NCBI GenBank assembly: GCA_018646675.1
Contig: JABGUH010000027.1
Span: 40,154-104,153 of the forward strand
Length of the DNA stretch: 64,000 bases
Reading direction: 5' to 3'
Source of the DNA: Bdellovibrionales bacterium
GTDB taxonomy: Bacteria; Bdellovibrionota; Bacteriovoracia; Bacteriovoracales; Bacteriovoracaceae
Below are positions 29,235 through 38,337 of the stretch, piece after piece (within the stretch, counting starts at the first letter, position 1; each line of letters starts with the position of its first letter). A program made the position numbers and the translations under genes. The notes below the pieces were generated by a model. The model made no database searches and was not told the origin of the DNA. It saw nothing but the letters and a program-made list of their open reading frames with translations.

Positions 29235-29987
29235 AGGGAAGTGATCTGATGGGTAGATTCCCTTTGTGCTACAGCTTTTATCCAGTTCGATGGAGATGGG
29301 ATTAAAAATAGGATCAACCATGATCCAGTCAATACGAGAGCCGTTAGGATTTACTCCCTTAAACTGATGGTGAGAACTCTCCTCTGGGTTGTTAAGATAG
29401 TGCCAAGGGTCCAATAGCTTAGAGTTTTTACCCGTGACCGTCTGCCACACCTTCTTATGTGGTGGATCATTGAAGTCACCGCTTAAGATAATGGGATTTA
29501 ATTCGCGATTAATCTTCTGAGTTTCCTCTAGAAGAACTCGGATCTGCTCGATTCTGGTATCCTCGTAGTGGTGATCAAGATGTACATTGATATATAGAAT
29601 ATTTTGGTTGATCGGTATCAGCCGCGCTTTTACCCATGTGCAGAGGCGAGGAAAGGCGCTATTAAAAGAGATGCTTCCTGCCACTGCGGGAGTACTTGAG
29701 AGCCAAATGTCACCGCTGTCCAGCAGTTCGACGGTGGCCGGATTGATAAAAATTGATGGATACATTCGTTCTGTAATCCATTTACGATGTTGATCTACCA
29801 AAATCAGTGGAGAGAGAGAGGCGGCCAACTCCTGGATTTGTAGCTGCTTTCCCTCCTGGGTTCCTAGTAGATCTGGGGCAAATTGGTTGATGATATTGGC
29901 AAGAATTGGTTTTCTGACGGGCCAGTCGTGCGCTCCGTCACTTTGGTTGGCAAATCGAATGTTGCTACTAATAACTCTTAGTTTCAT
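29202..29987 (-). CDS. endonuclease/exonuclease/phosphatase-family hydrolase
   Basis: 261 residues of the EEP metal-dependent fold: LRVISSNIRFAN at the N-terminus, DLLGTQEGKQLQ with the metal-binding Glu, INVHLDHH, the paired ILSGDFNDPP, GSRIDWIMVD and the terminal YPSDHFPLKA. It has no signal peptide, so cytoplasmic action is expected. The substrate could be a phosphodiester, phosphoinositide or sphingolipid-type ester and cannot be told from sequence. It overlaps psd tail to tail. Confidence 0.88.
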   Translation of the reverse strand: MKLRVISSNIRFANQSDGAHDWPVRKPILANIINQFAPDLLGTQEGKQLQIQELAASLSPLILVDQHRKWITERMYPSIFINPATVELLDSGDIWLSSTPAVAGSISFNSAFPRLCTWVKARLIPINQNILYINVHLDHHYEDTRIEQIRVLLEETQKINRELNPIILSGDFNDPPHKKVWQTVTGKNSKLLDPWHYLNNPEESSHHQFKGVNPNGSRIDWIMVDPIFNPISIELDKSCSTKGIYPSDHFPLKAIFGPLTN

Positions 29988-30074
29988 CTCACATTCTCCT
30001 GGCCCAGATCATACTCTAATCTGGAAATCACTGTCGAGAGATGATTCCAAATTATGTTCCGATTTGTTAATTAC

Positions 30075-30092
30075 TGTTCCAGTTTTGGAACA
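30075..30092. promoter_or_regulatory. 18-bp dyad upstream of the small HTH gene pair
   Basis: TGTTCCAGTTTTGGAACA is a perfect dyad with 7-bp arms and a 4-bp centre, located in the divergent region between the EEP gene and two small HTH genes. Another TGTTCC half-site begins at about 30057. It is a candidate operator, possibly autoregulatory. Confidence 0.4.
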
Positions 30093-30215
30093 CAAAATTC
30101 CTTCGCGGAGACGAAAAATAGATATCTTAGTGCCGCCAACAGGGCCAGAAGAGATGGCATGCTAAATGCAAATAGGAGCAGATATAAGCAAAGTTTCAGT
30201 AACCAGGAGAGAGCA

Positions 30216-30548
30216 ATGTCTACACTGCAGCAAAGTTTACTTAAACGTTATCACTCACTATTTGGTGATAAAACCTATCGTCAGATTGCTCATGATAGCG
30301 GAATTCAATTGAGTAGAGTCTATCGAATTTTTAATGGTAGTGAGATGAAAATTGGGGAGTATCAATCCTTATTAGAGCAGATGAATGGCAAATCCAGGGA
30401 CCAGGTTAGGGTCATCTCCTTAACTTTGCAATGTATGACCCAGTTATCGCAAAAGGGCCAGGTGGAGTTGGAACGCTTGCTGCAAAGAAGAGTCTATCTC
30501 AGTCAGCTGCAATATCAGGCGGGAAGTAGTCTTGTGGCAAGTAGTTGA
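30216..30548 (+). CDS. small helix-turn-helix protein
   Basis: 110 residues with a predicted HTH around residues 20-50 (TYRQIAHDSGIQLSRVYRIF), in which the second helix resembles Cro/C1-type domains. The rest is helical (QVELERLLQRRVYLSQLQY). I recognise no named family. The start is the ATG at 30216, seven bases behind AGGAGA; the longer open frame from 30054 lacks a ribosome site. The next HTH gene follows 41 bp later, so the two probably form a regulatory pair. Confidence 0.7.
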   Translation: MSTLQQSLLKRYHSLFGDKTYRQIAHDSGIQLSRVYRIFNGSEMKIGEYQSLLEQMNGKSRDQVRVISLTLQCMTQLSQKGQVELERLLQRRVYLSQLQYQAGSSLVASS

Positions 30549-30589
30549 TTGCAAATAACATCATCAATAGTAAAAGAGGGGAGGGTTGT

Positions 30590-31102
30590 GTGAAGAAAGG
30601 ACTACTACTAATTGAGCGGATAATCCTAGAGTCGCTGGAAAAAAAAGAGAAAAATATTATCGAGTTGGCAAAAGATACAACACTGTCATCGTCAGTCATA
30701 TCTAATGTTCTACCGCATCTGATGATGAGATCAATGGTGAATTATCAGCAAGGAATCTACCATTTAATCCGAGATAGTTATAGTCTTAGAGAAATTAATG
30801 CTGGAGAGACAATTGGAGATGAGCTGAAAGAGCTTTTCTCTTCACTGGTTAACCGTTATTTTCAACAGGAGGAGCAACAGCGTGGAGTTGGGACCCAGCT
30901 GCGCTTAAAAAAGGTCTGGATGACTCCAATGGATGAGGCACAGTTCAATGCCCACCTGGTAGAGTTGGAGCGTTTTTTAGCTAGAGTTGAGCAAGAAACC
31001 AGACAGAGAGATAATTGTGCTCCGGTTTCAGAACAAAGAGTTGTATTTTGGGGACACTCAGAATACTCTCAGCTTATAAATGGCTCTTTAATGTCGGTGT
31101 AG
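30590..31102 (+). CDS. small winged-helix-like protein
   Basis: 170 residues. The N-terminal 70 residues look like a winged helix (LIERIILESLEKKEKNIIEL, then DTTLSSSVISNVLPHLMMRS as the recognition region and MVNYQQGIYHL as the wing). The C-terminal half is helical with no recognised domain. The GTG at 30590 is chosen because GGGGAGG lies five bases upstream; the frame is open from a TTG at 30545. It is probably co-transcribed with the preceding HTH gene and possibly the oxidase 10 bp downstream. Confidence 0.65.
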   Translation: MKKGLLLIERIILESLEKKEKNIIELAKDTTLSSSVISNVLPHLMMRSMVNYQQGIYHLIRDSYSLREINAGETIGDELKELFSSLVNRYFQQEEQQRGVGTQLRLKKVWMTPMDEAQFNAHLVELERFLARVEQETRQRDNCAPVSEQRVVFWGHSEYSQLINGSLMSV

Positions 31103-31112
31103 TACTGTAGAT

Positions 31113-32225
31113 ATGGATGATAACCATCTTCCCTTATTAATAGTTGGTGGCGGTATTGTCGGCTTGATGGTCGCCTATCAGCTAACCAAAAAATATCCCA
31201 ATCTTGAGTTTGCTCTCTTGGAGCAGGAGCAATATTTAGGAGACCATGCTTCTGGTCGCAACAGTGGTGTATTACATGCGGGAATCTACTATCCTCAAAA
31301 CTCACTAAAACATCTTCTCTGTATTGAGGGAAATCAACTCTGGCGTGATATTGCGTTGGAGTTAGATATACCCTGTCAAAGCTGTGGGAAATTTATTGTT
31401 GCCACCTCTTCTTTAGAGATGAAAGCGCTATCAGAATTACTGCATAGGGCACAGCAAAATGGAGTGCCGGGGATAGAAGTATGCACAAAAAGTCAGCTGG
31501 CCATCTTACAAAAAGAGGTTGTTGCGGAGGGGGCGATCTATGCACCTTCAACTGCAATTATTGATGTTGCTTCGGCGATTAGATTGTTGAGTGTTGAGTT
31601 AGAGCGAAAAGGCGTCTTACTGATGCGAAACTATATGGTGACAAATCTTAGTCCCAAAGAGGGGGGCAGGGGATTTACTGTCCAGACAAATCGTGAAGAG
31701 CTAAGTTGCGATCAAGTGATCAACTGTGCCGGAGCGGGAGCTATTGCGCTAAGGAAGACATTAGGATTGTGTGAGTTAGAGTCACTTATTATTAAAGGGA
31801 ACTATCTTCGCTTTAATGGAAAATTGGCAACTAAAAGTTTGATCTATCCGGTGCCAGCAGAGAGGGAGGGACACTTAGGGGTTCACTCGGTACTTGATAT
31901 TGATGGGGTCGTCCGCTTTGGCCCCGATTCGATCAAGACAGATACCTTTAGTTATCAGATTGATGATGAGGTTAAGGATCGAATGTGGCCTGCGATCCAC
32001 CACATGTTTCATCAAGTTAAGTATCAGCAACTGACCGCTGATTTTGCTGGCATTCGCCCTAAAATTTTACTAAATGGATCACCTCATCTCGATTTTTGGC
32101 TTAAGGGTGATTTGGGTCCGGTAGGATATTATGAAGCGTGTGGCATTGACTCTCCAGGCTTAACGGCGGCACCGGCAATTGCCCGTTATTTAGTTAATCA
32201 AATTACGATCAATGATTTAAATTAG
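31113..32225 (+). CDS. lhgO: LhgO-like FAD-dependent L-2-hydroxyglutarate oxidase/dehydrogenase
   Basis: 370 residues. N-terminal FAD site LLIVGGGIVGLMVAYQL and the family hallmark HASGRNSGVLHAGIYY near residue 48; later INCAGAGAI, YPVPAEREGHLGVHSVLDID, VRFGPDS and FAGIRPKI. L-2-hydroxyglutarate oxidases return this side product to 2-oxoglutarate and pass electrons to the membrane quinone pool. Its 3' end overlaps the convergent RluA-type gene by 17 bp. Related DAO-family oxidases cannot be fully excluded. Confidence 0.85.
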   Translation: MDDNHLPLLIVGGGIVGLMVAYQLTKKYPNLEFALLEQEQYLGDHASGRNSGVLHAGIYYPQNSLKHLLCIEGNQLWRDIALELDIPCQSCGKFIVATSSLEMKALSELLHRAQQNGVPGIEVCTKSQLAILQKEVVAEGAIYAPSTAIIDVASAIRLLSVELERKGVLLMRNYMVTNLSPKEGGRGFTVQTNREELSCDQVINCAGAGAIALRKTLGLCELESLIIKGNYLRFNGKLATKSLIYPVPAEREGHLGVHSVLDIDGVVRFGPDSIKTDTFSYQIDDEVKDRMWPAIHHMFHQVKYQQLTADFAGIRPKILLNGSPHLDFWLKGDLGPVGYYEACGIDSPGLTAAPAIARYLVNQITINDLN

Positions 32226-33302
32226 AAAATAATTCTAGCTGCTGTTGGATCTGCTGCTCAATATTTTTCGGGTCGGTCTTGACCTGACTAGCAATTAGTT
32301 TGATAAGATCCTCTGGTATGGGAGCAGTGAAAGTTGTTCGTTGGCCATTTTGGGGATAGGGGAGATTGATTGCCAGTGCATGGAGTGCATGACGAGGAAT
32401 CTCCATCAGGTCATAATCCTCATTGCTTACCTGATTCTCTTTAAAACGCTGAAAAAGTGGATACCCTCCCAGATATAATTTATCACCAACCAGAGGTAAT
32501 CCCGCGACTAAGGCATGCACTCTTATTTGATGTTGGCGTCCGGTCTGGGGAAAAGCAAGTCCAATTGTGTACTGCTGATTGTGATAGAGAATTTTAAAGT
32601 GGGTTGTTGCATGTTTACCAACAGTACTCTCTGCCGGATGATGCTGGACATAGATTCTCTTCTCGCCAAATCCGCGTTTTTCACTACTGAGGCGATAATT
32701 AATTTCAAATTGATCATTGCAGGAGATGGTGCGGGAGTGGTTTCGAGCGATAAACAGATAGCATTTTTTTACCGCTCCCTGCTCAAACATCTGGGTTAAC
32801 GGAGTAGCGCTGGCAGGATTTTTTGCCAGTAATAACATTCCAGATGTCTCTCGGTCCAGCCGGTGAATTGAGTGATAGGGCCTTTTGTCTCGTGTCTGGA
32901 GATAGACTGTTACGCAGTTAAACAGATGTCGTCCCGTTGGATGGGTGGACATAAATGGGGGTTTGCTGACTGCAATTAAGTTGTCATCTTCAAATATAAT
33001 CTGAGGGGTGGTATCGAGTTCTAGCTTCTCACCCCGCCAATACTCATCTTCATGTGAGGTTTTATAGATAGTCGCAGTGATCGTATCGCCTCTAGTGACT
33101 TTAGCGCTGGGACGCTGGGGCGATGGAACTCGTTTTTCAACCTTTACTATGCCGGCCAGAATTTTTTTTTTATCTCCTGGCGGGAGTAGAAGGGGAGACA
33201 GAGTTGGACAAATTGATCGAGTCGCATTCGATCCTCTGCCTCCTCAACCAAGCAGGTGACAATCTGGTTGTCTAAAAAAAACTGCTTGGATATTACTGGC
33301 AT
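32209..33302 (-). CDS. RluA-family 23S rRNA/tRNA pseudouridine synthase with S4 domain, frame broken at an A10 tract
   Basis: Two overlapping frames make one gene. The first, from ATG 33302 (directly after the prkA stop), encodes an S4 RNA-binding domain (RMRLDQFVQLCLPFYSRQEI) and then meets a stop. The second carries KVEKRVPSPQRPSAKVTRGD, IIFEDDNLIAVSKPP and the catalytic HSIHRLDRETSGMLLLAKN, and ends HALAINLPYPQ. They join if one base is added, or two removed, in the run of ten A (mRNA sense; T at 33162-33171), giving about 364 residues, the normal RluD/RluC length. Slippage on the homopolymer, phase variation, true decay or a sequencing error could explain it. Confidence 0.8.
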
Positions 33303-35507
33303 CTAGTATCTCATTTTGATTAAGTATTTCATCAGCGACAATGCCGCCATGTTGCTATAGTGGTATTTCTCTACCATATGATTGATTACCTTCTCAATAC
33401 GTTTTCTATCTTCGCTGCTAATCGGGACCTTCTCTTGGATATTATCGTTGCGGCGGGCCAGTTCCGCCTCGTAAAAGAGCACATTCTTTGCGATCTGCTG
33501 GATAGATTTTTTCTGCTCATTGCGGAATGATTGTTGGAGTCGGTCAACAATATCGGGAAAAACCTGACAGTAGACAATCTCTGCCTGAGGGTGATCCAAA
33601 GAGTAGGCACCCAATTTTGAAATTAGGTGAGATTGGAATCCTCCCGCCTCTTCTTTTAGCAGAATACTCTCCTCAAACTCCTTGATTAAAAATTCATCGT
33701 AGGTTTCAAATTTGCCGGTAATTTGATTTTTAATCTTTTCGCCCTTAATTTTGGCGCTGATATTTTCAATATAGCGTTGGATGTAGCTCTCATAGGAGCG
33801 ATTATCAACCAATCCCAGCGAGTCTCTCAGTTCCCGATCCAGGATATCAAGGTTGTACTCTTTTAACAGGGAGATAAAGCGCGCGGGGTTATGAAAATCT
33901 CCTTGCGCCGACATATTCAGAAAATCATACTCATTTTTCTGTTGGATTAGTGACTCTAAATATTTAACGATTTCAATGATGGTTAGGGTCTGACCACTTG
34001 AAGTTAAATCATAGATGATTTTTTTAATATCTCGGGGGGAGATTCCAAATTTGCCCTCATAAAGAGTATCATCCTGGTACTCATGGCAGAGTGACTGATA
34101 GTTTTGACCTAGAATCTGCCTGGCCTCCATCTCAAATTTGGTTGGAATCTGATGATCTCCAATAAAGAGTGCCTTTTCTAGCGGATTAAGGGCAGTAACA
34201 GTCTTGGCCAGCAGCTTATCTTGATAGTTTTTGCCTAGACATGGTCGCAGTCTAGTCATTACCGTAAAGAGGCATAGGGTCTCTAAAGAGTTGGGTTCCA
34301 ATACGGATTTGTCTTTTAGACCTTGAATCTGTTCGTTATAGATTTGAGATTCGTGGTGGTAGTTGAGTAGATATGGAACCTGTACAAAGTTAAAGCGTCC
34401 CTTAAAGGAGTTATAGTCAGGATGTTGTTTGAATGCAGTTAGATGTACCTCATTTGAGGTGCCAACAAAGAAAATATCCAACTCTGTTAGAATCCCCTGC
34501 AGGTTGATGCTAGAGGTCTCCATTGTCATCAGTAGATATTTAAAAGTATCCAATGGTCTTTTCAGTAGGTCCGAAAACTCCAGCACTCCCCGGTTGGCCA
34601 GTACAACCTCTCCGTGTAGTTGAAATAGATTGAGTGATTGCAAACTAGGAGGGAGGTTGGCCAGCCGCTTGTCCATGGTAATCTGCTGTAGTCGAGCATC
34701 TACATGTAGTTGGGGTTCAATGGTGACAGCACTGCTGGAGTAGCGCTTCGAAATATTGTAGCGTTCCACCCGAATATGACGAAGTACATCTTGGTGGTTG
34801 CCTTTGTGGTTTTTCAGTAGGGCATCGTAGATCATGCGATTCTTTTTTGAAAGGTCACTACGATAGAGATATGATTTTTTTACTGACTCTAGCATCTCAG
34901 GATATGGGGCCAGAAGATCAACTAGCAACTTTTGGCGGTGTGCTCTGGGAATAAGTAGTAGGGGATGGTCGTGGAGTTCTGAGTGGACAATTGCCACAAT
35001 ATCCTTATCTTCCAAGCTGGCAAACGAGGAGAGGGGATCTTTTTCCGGCTGTGATGTTTTGCTCAGCCCCAAGGTTCCCTTAACGTAGTTATCAATTGGA
35101 AAGATCCAACTAAATGTATAAATCTTTCCATCGTCACACTTGGAATACTCCTCGGCTCCCTTCATAAACTTTCTGACTAGGCTGGACTTACCACATCCGT
35201 TGGGTCCCACCAGCAAGATAAATTTATTGTTGATTCCCTCCTCCTTAAAATTGATCAAATTTTGATAAAGGGATAACTGAGTATTGGTTTGACCAAAAAC
35301 AGGAGGAGAGTCAGGGTGTTCCATTTGAAAAAGTTTGAACTGATCCTGATCATCCTGTCCAAAGTGGTTGAGCATATCCAGCAGATATAGATAGCTGGGA
35401 CGACATGAACGAATTGGGTGTTGCTCGACCTCTTCCATGTAATCATGAAAAGAGAGCACCTCATTTAGTGAACGATCCTCAACATTGGCTTCTTCTATCC
35501 ATCGCAT
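33303..35507 (-). CDS. prkA: PrkA-type AAA+ serine protein kinase
   Basis: 734 residues, a little longer than typical PrkA (about 640-680). The N-terminal AAA+ part has Walker A GPNGCGKSSLVRKF at residues 101-114 and ends its core in IFFVGTSNEVHLTAF, a PrkA hallmark; VLANRGVLEFSDLLKRPLDT is also characteristic. The C-terminal kinase-like half follows. In enterobacteria PrkA (YeaG) works with YeaH and SpoVR in stress and starvation responses. Neither partner is visible here; instead an RluA-type gene follows immediately (TAG then ATG). Its start region lies in a 136-bp divergent gap. Confidence 0.9.
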   Translation of the reverse strand: MRWIEEANVEDRSLNEVLSFHDYMEEVEQHPIRSCRPSYLYLLDMLNHFGQDDQDQFKLFQMEHPDSPPVFGQTNTQLSLYQNLINFKEEGINNKFILLVGPNGCGKSSLVRKFMKGAEEYSKCDDGKIYTFSWIFPIDNYVKGTLGLSKTSQPEKDPLSSFASLEDKDIVAIVHSELHDHPLLLIPRAHRQKLLVDLLAPYPEMLESVKKSYLYRSDLSKKNRMIYDALLKNHKGNHQDVLRHIRVERYNISKRYSSSAVTIEPQLHVDARLQQITMDKRLANLPPSLQSLNLFQLHGEVVLANRGVLEFSDLLKRPLDTFKYLLMTMETSSINLQGILTELDIFFVGTSNEVHLTAFKQHPDYNSFKGRFNFVQVPYLLNYHHESQIYNEQIQGLKDKSVLEPNSLETLCLFTVMTRLRPCLGKNYQDKLLAKTVTALNPLEKALFIGDHQIPTKFEMEARQILGQNYQSLCHEYQDDTLYEGKFGISPRDIKKIIYDLTSSGQTLTIIEIVKYLESLIQQKNEYDFLNMSAQGDFHNPARFISLLKEYNLDILDRELRDSLGLVDNRSYESYIQRYIENISAKIKGEKIKNQITGKFETYDEFLIKEFEESILLKEEAGGFQSHLISKLGAYSLDHPQAEIVYCQVFPDIVDRLQQSFRNEQKKSIQQIAKNVLFYEAELARRNDNIQEKVPISSEDRKRIEKVINHMVEKYHYSNMAALSLMKYLIKMRY

Positions 35508-35643
35508 TTTGTGCTCCAGCTTAAATAATTGCTAACTTGACGATTTTCTTGGATCAACTCTTACCTATTAACATTTGGGTAACTTAAGATATAATTGTAG
35601 TCCTCTTTGTTATTTTAGTCATCGGGAAGTTTGGTTCTACTGT

Positions 35644-36888
35644 ATGGAATGGAAAGGTTCTAAAACAATTTATCTGATCGTGGCCGTGGTGTTGGGGCTG
35701 CTGGCAGCGACTAGCATGCTGATTTATCGGTACTATACCCCCAAAGATGATCAATTTACTAAAGTAATAGATCTGCGCCGTGGACAGGAAAGTGTGTTGC
35801 AGTCAGTCAGAGCGATCCATAAAGTGTGGCAGGATGGGCGCTTCTCTCCCATCGCCAAACCTGGATGTATCTCGAAAATACCTGAACATCGTCGCGCCTG
35901 TAATCCGGAGCTATTAGCATGTTATCTAAAGGAGCTAATAGCAAAAGCGGGGGACAAGGGGGGGGTTCTCCCCGTAGAGCAACGAGGAGGGTTGGTTACT
36001 GCCATCTCGCGTATGATGGGATCGAATAATAATATTTTGCCCTTTGCACGTAAAGTAGTGCTCCAACAGCGGCGTGGATTAGATCAACAGAATTGGGTGG
36101 TTCTATTAGAGGATAGCTGTAACCAAGTGTCTCTACCGGGTCGCGTCTATCAATACCAATTGGGTAAGAAGCTATGGCGTTGGGATAATCTGGGCCAGGA
36201 TATCTATATTGATAAGTATCTTGTCACTCGAGCTGAGATTGAAGAGTGGGATCAAGCGATTATGCGTCAGGGAAAACGTTCATGGCCGAATCGAGGACGT
36301 TACCTACCTGCAACCGGACTGAAGTTAAGCCAGATGGAGAGTTACTGCCATTTTCGTGGCGCAGAGTTAATCTCGGCCCATCTCTACGATGCTGCCACCT
36401 ATCATCCCGGTGATATTAATAAGATTAATCCCTACCTAGTTGGTACTAGTTTGTATCCTTGGACTCGTCATGGAACTAAAAATTTTCTCTATAAAATTCA
36501 GCAAGGTGAGAGTAGCGCGTTTGATGATCGCTACTGTCTATTGATCTATGCCAAAGAGTGTCGTAGCGCCAAAGTGCCCTATCAACAATTTGTGACCAAC
36601 GCCACTAGTTGGAGCGGCATCTACGAGGTAATGGGAGGTGTGCCAGAGGTGATGAGAAATACCATTCATCCAGAGCGTAATATATTTATGAGTAGCTTCT
36701 ACTTTCCCCTGGCATCCCATTGGCACCGATTGGGAGTTCGTGGCAAGTGGAGCGGGAGCGGGTTTGAGGTAAACGATTTTAACTGGACTCTTCCCGAGGG
36801 CCAGAAACAGCAGGAGATAACCCCCACGGTTTCACCGGTTGAGGTTGGATTTAGATGCGTAAGGAACGACTATCGTGAAATCTATTAA
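35644..36888 (+). CDS. membrane-anchored formylglycine-generating-enzyme-like protein
   Basis: 414 residues from the ATG at 35644. One N-terminal membrane segment (TIYLIVAVVLGLLAATSMLI) leaves the rest outside the cytoplasm. The C-terminal 210 residues resemble the SUMF1/FGE-sulfatase fold (IYIDKYLVTRAEIEEWDQAI, RYLPATGLKLSQMESYCHFR, WSGIYEVMGGVPEVMRN, closing VEVGFRCVRND). Several such proteins are non-catalytic scaffold or lectin-like domains; I cannot identify the active-site cysteines with certainty. It overlaps the next gene by 14 bp, so the two products probably act together. Confidence 0.75.
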   Translation: MEWKGSKTIYLIVAVVLGLLAATSMLIYRYYTPKDDQFTKVIDLRRGQESVLQSVRAIHKVWQDGRFSPIAKPGCISKIPEHRRACNPELLACYLKELIAKAGDKGGVLPVEQRGGLVTAISRMMGSNNNILPFARKVVLQQRRGLDQQNWVVLLEDSCNQVSLPGRVYQYQLGKKLWRWDNLGQDIYIDKYLVTRAEIEEWDQAIMRQGKRSWPNRGRYLPATGLKLSQMESYCHFRGAELISAHLYDAATYHPGDINKINPYLVGTSLYPWTRHGTKNFLYKIQQGESSAFDDRYCLLIYAKECRSAKVPYQQFVTNATSWSGIYEVMGGVPEVMRNTIHPERNIFMSSFYFPLASHWHRLGVRGKWSGSGFEVNDFNWTLPEGQKQQEITPTVSPVEVGFRCVRNDYREIY

Positions 36889-37891
36889 TTTTCTACTGCT
36901 ATTTATTTTGCTGCTAACTGGATCAAGTTTGTTGGCCGATGAGAGGGAGGTTAACTCGGAGCAGCTGCGGGAGCAATTTCACTCTCAACTCTATCTAGAC
37001 CTTTTTTCTACCTACAAACTATTTATTACTCAGATGGCAAATTTAAATAGTGGCAAACCGGTCACCGGCCCAGTGTTGAGTTGGCAATTAGTAGCGGAAT
37101 TTAACACGATCAACAACAGTGGTGTTCGAGAAATTCTATGTCTCTTCTACAAAATCCCCTTAGTACAGCAACAGAAGGGGGGCCATATAAAGTTAGTAGA
37201 CGCAGATAAGAGAGGGCGCTGTTGGGGACGATTTTTGCAACCAGCTCGCGCAGAGTTAAAAAATATAAGAAGTCTACAAATGACAATCGCCCTACCCGGT
37301 ATAAGAAAGAGTAGAAAAAAGATAGCTAATTTCCACCTACAGTTAAAGGTCTCTGGAATCTATGAGATAGCAGGCAGAGCGCTGCACCGGCCAATCTTGC
37401 TTCCGTTGGTAAACCTGGATACCAGTAATATTCAATATCAAGAGGGCAAGCGAAGGATCAGAAGACTACCAACGCTTACAGGGGGTAGGCGCTATAGTAG
37501 CTGGTTGACCGAACGAGTGATTCCTGGAGTGATGGTGCTGCCGGGTAAAATGAGTGATCTCTCTTTGGATTCGGGAACCCGAACAGTGGTAAAGCCTGGG
37601 GAGATCTGTCTACAGATTAATGATCAGTGTCAGGTGGTGGGAGATGTGACCTGTGATCGCTGTCAAGCTCCGTCATACCCGGTGATTAGTTCCAAATGTC
37701 AGACTCGTTTTGGCCGAGTGTGTGGCCCCAACCGGTGTGGAAGTCGAGGGGAGCCTGCATGTGTGCGAGGGTTTAACTATCTTCACCAACCAATTGAGTC
37801 CGGCTGTTCTAAGGGGTCTCCTGCAGGATTGTGCCAAGACGGTTTACACACCTTTTGTGATGGGAGTAGGTTACTACTAGTCTGCCTGTAG
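36875..37891 (+). CDS. secreted protein with Cys-rich C-terminus, unknown
   Basis: 338 residues starting at a GTG inside the preceding gene. A signal peptide is clear (INFLLLFILLLTGSSLLA). The central part has no recognised domain. The last about 90 residues contain many cysteines (CLQINDQCQVVGDVTCDRCQ, CQTRFGRVCGPNRCGSRGEP), implying a disulfide-stabilised extracytoplasmic module. The 14-bp overlap with the FGE-like gene suggests a functional pair, but no known system is recognised. Confidence 0.65.
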   Translation: MKSINFLLLFILLLTGSSLLADEREVNSEQLREQFHSQLYLDLFSTYKLFITQMANLNSGKPVTGPVLSWQLVAEFNTINNSGVREILCLFYKIPLVQQQKGGHIKLVDADKRGRCWGRFLQPARAELKNIRSLQMTIALPGIRKSRKKIANFHLQLKVSGIYEIAGRALHRPILLPLVNLDTSNIQYQEGKRRIRRLPTLTGGRRYSSWLTERVIPGVMVLPGKMSDLSLDSGTRTVVKPGEICLQINDQCQVVGDVTCDRCQAPSYPVISSKCQTRFGRVCGPNRCGSRGEPACVRGFNYLHQPIESGCSKGSPAGLCQDGLHTFCDGSRLLLVCL

Positions 37892-37917
37892 CCTTAATTG
37901 AAGTTAGGAGAGAGTCG

Positions 37918-38337
37918 GTGCATCAGAAATTTACCTACCACCAATTGATTACCGAAGGTCAGCTAGATAGTTTTGGCCATGTTAATAATGCAAAATATCT
38001 GGAGATCTTTGAGGCCGCCCGCTGGGACTTTATAACTTCCAGTGGATTTGGGTTGGCCGTTGTTAAGGCAGAGATGATCGGTCCGGTGATTATGGATGTT
38101 CATATAAAGTATAAACGGGAGCTAAATAACCGCGAGGAGATTAAGGTCGTTTCCCAGTGTTTAGAGGTTAAAAACCGGATGATCATAACTTTGCAACAGG
38201 AGATTATCAATCAGGAGGGGCGTTTGGCGTCCCATGCAATTTTTTCGGTTGGGCTAATGGATTTAGAGTGCCGTAAGCTAATCACCATGACTCCACGCTG
38301 GTTAGTAGCGATGGGGATAGATATCAAGGAAGAATAA
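37918..38337 (+). CDS. 4-hydroxybenzoyl-CoA-type acyl-CoA thioesterase
   Basis: 139 residues of the hot-dog fold, YbgC-like: QLDSFGHVNNAKYLEIFEAARWDF contains the catalytic-type Asp and HVNN motif near residue 21, then VDIHI-like VMDVHIKYKREL. It hydrolyses acyl-CoA thioesters; the chain preference is not visible. The start is GTG at 37918, downstream of GGAGAG. It overlaps the convergent VanY-like gene by 14 bp. Confidence 0.8.
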   Translation: MHQKFTYHQLITEGQLDSFGHVNNAKYLEIFEAARWDFITSSGFGLAVVKAEMIGPVIMDVHIKYKRELNNREEIKVVSQCLEVKNRMIITLQQEIINQEGRLASHAIFSVGLMDLECRKLITMTPRWLVAMGIDIKEE

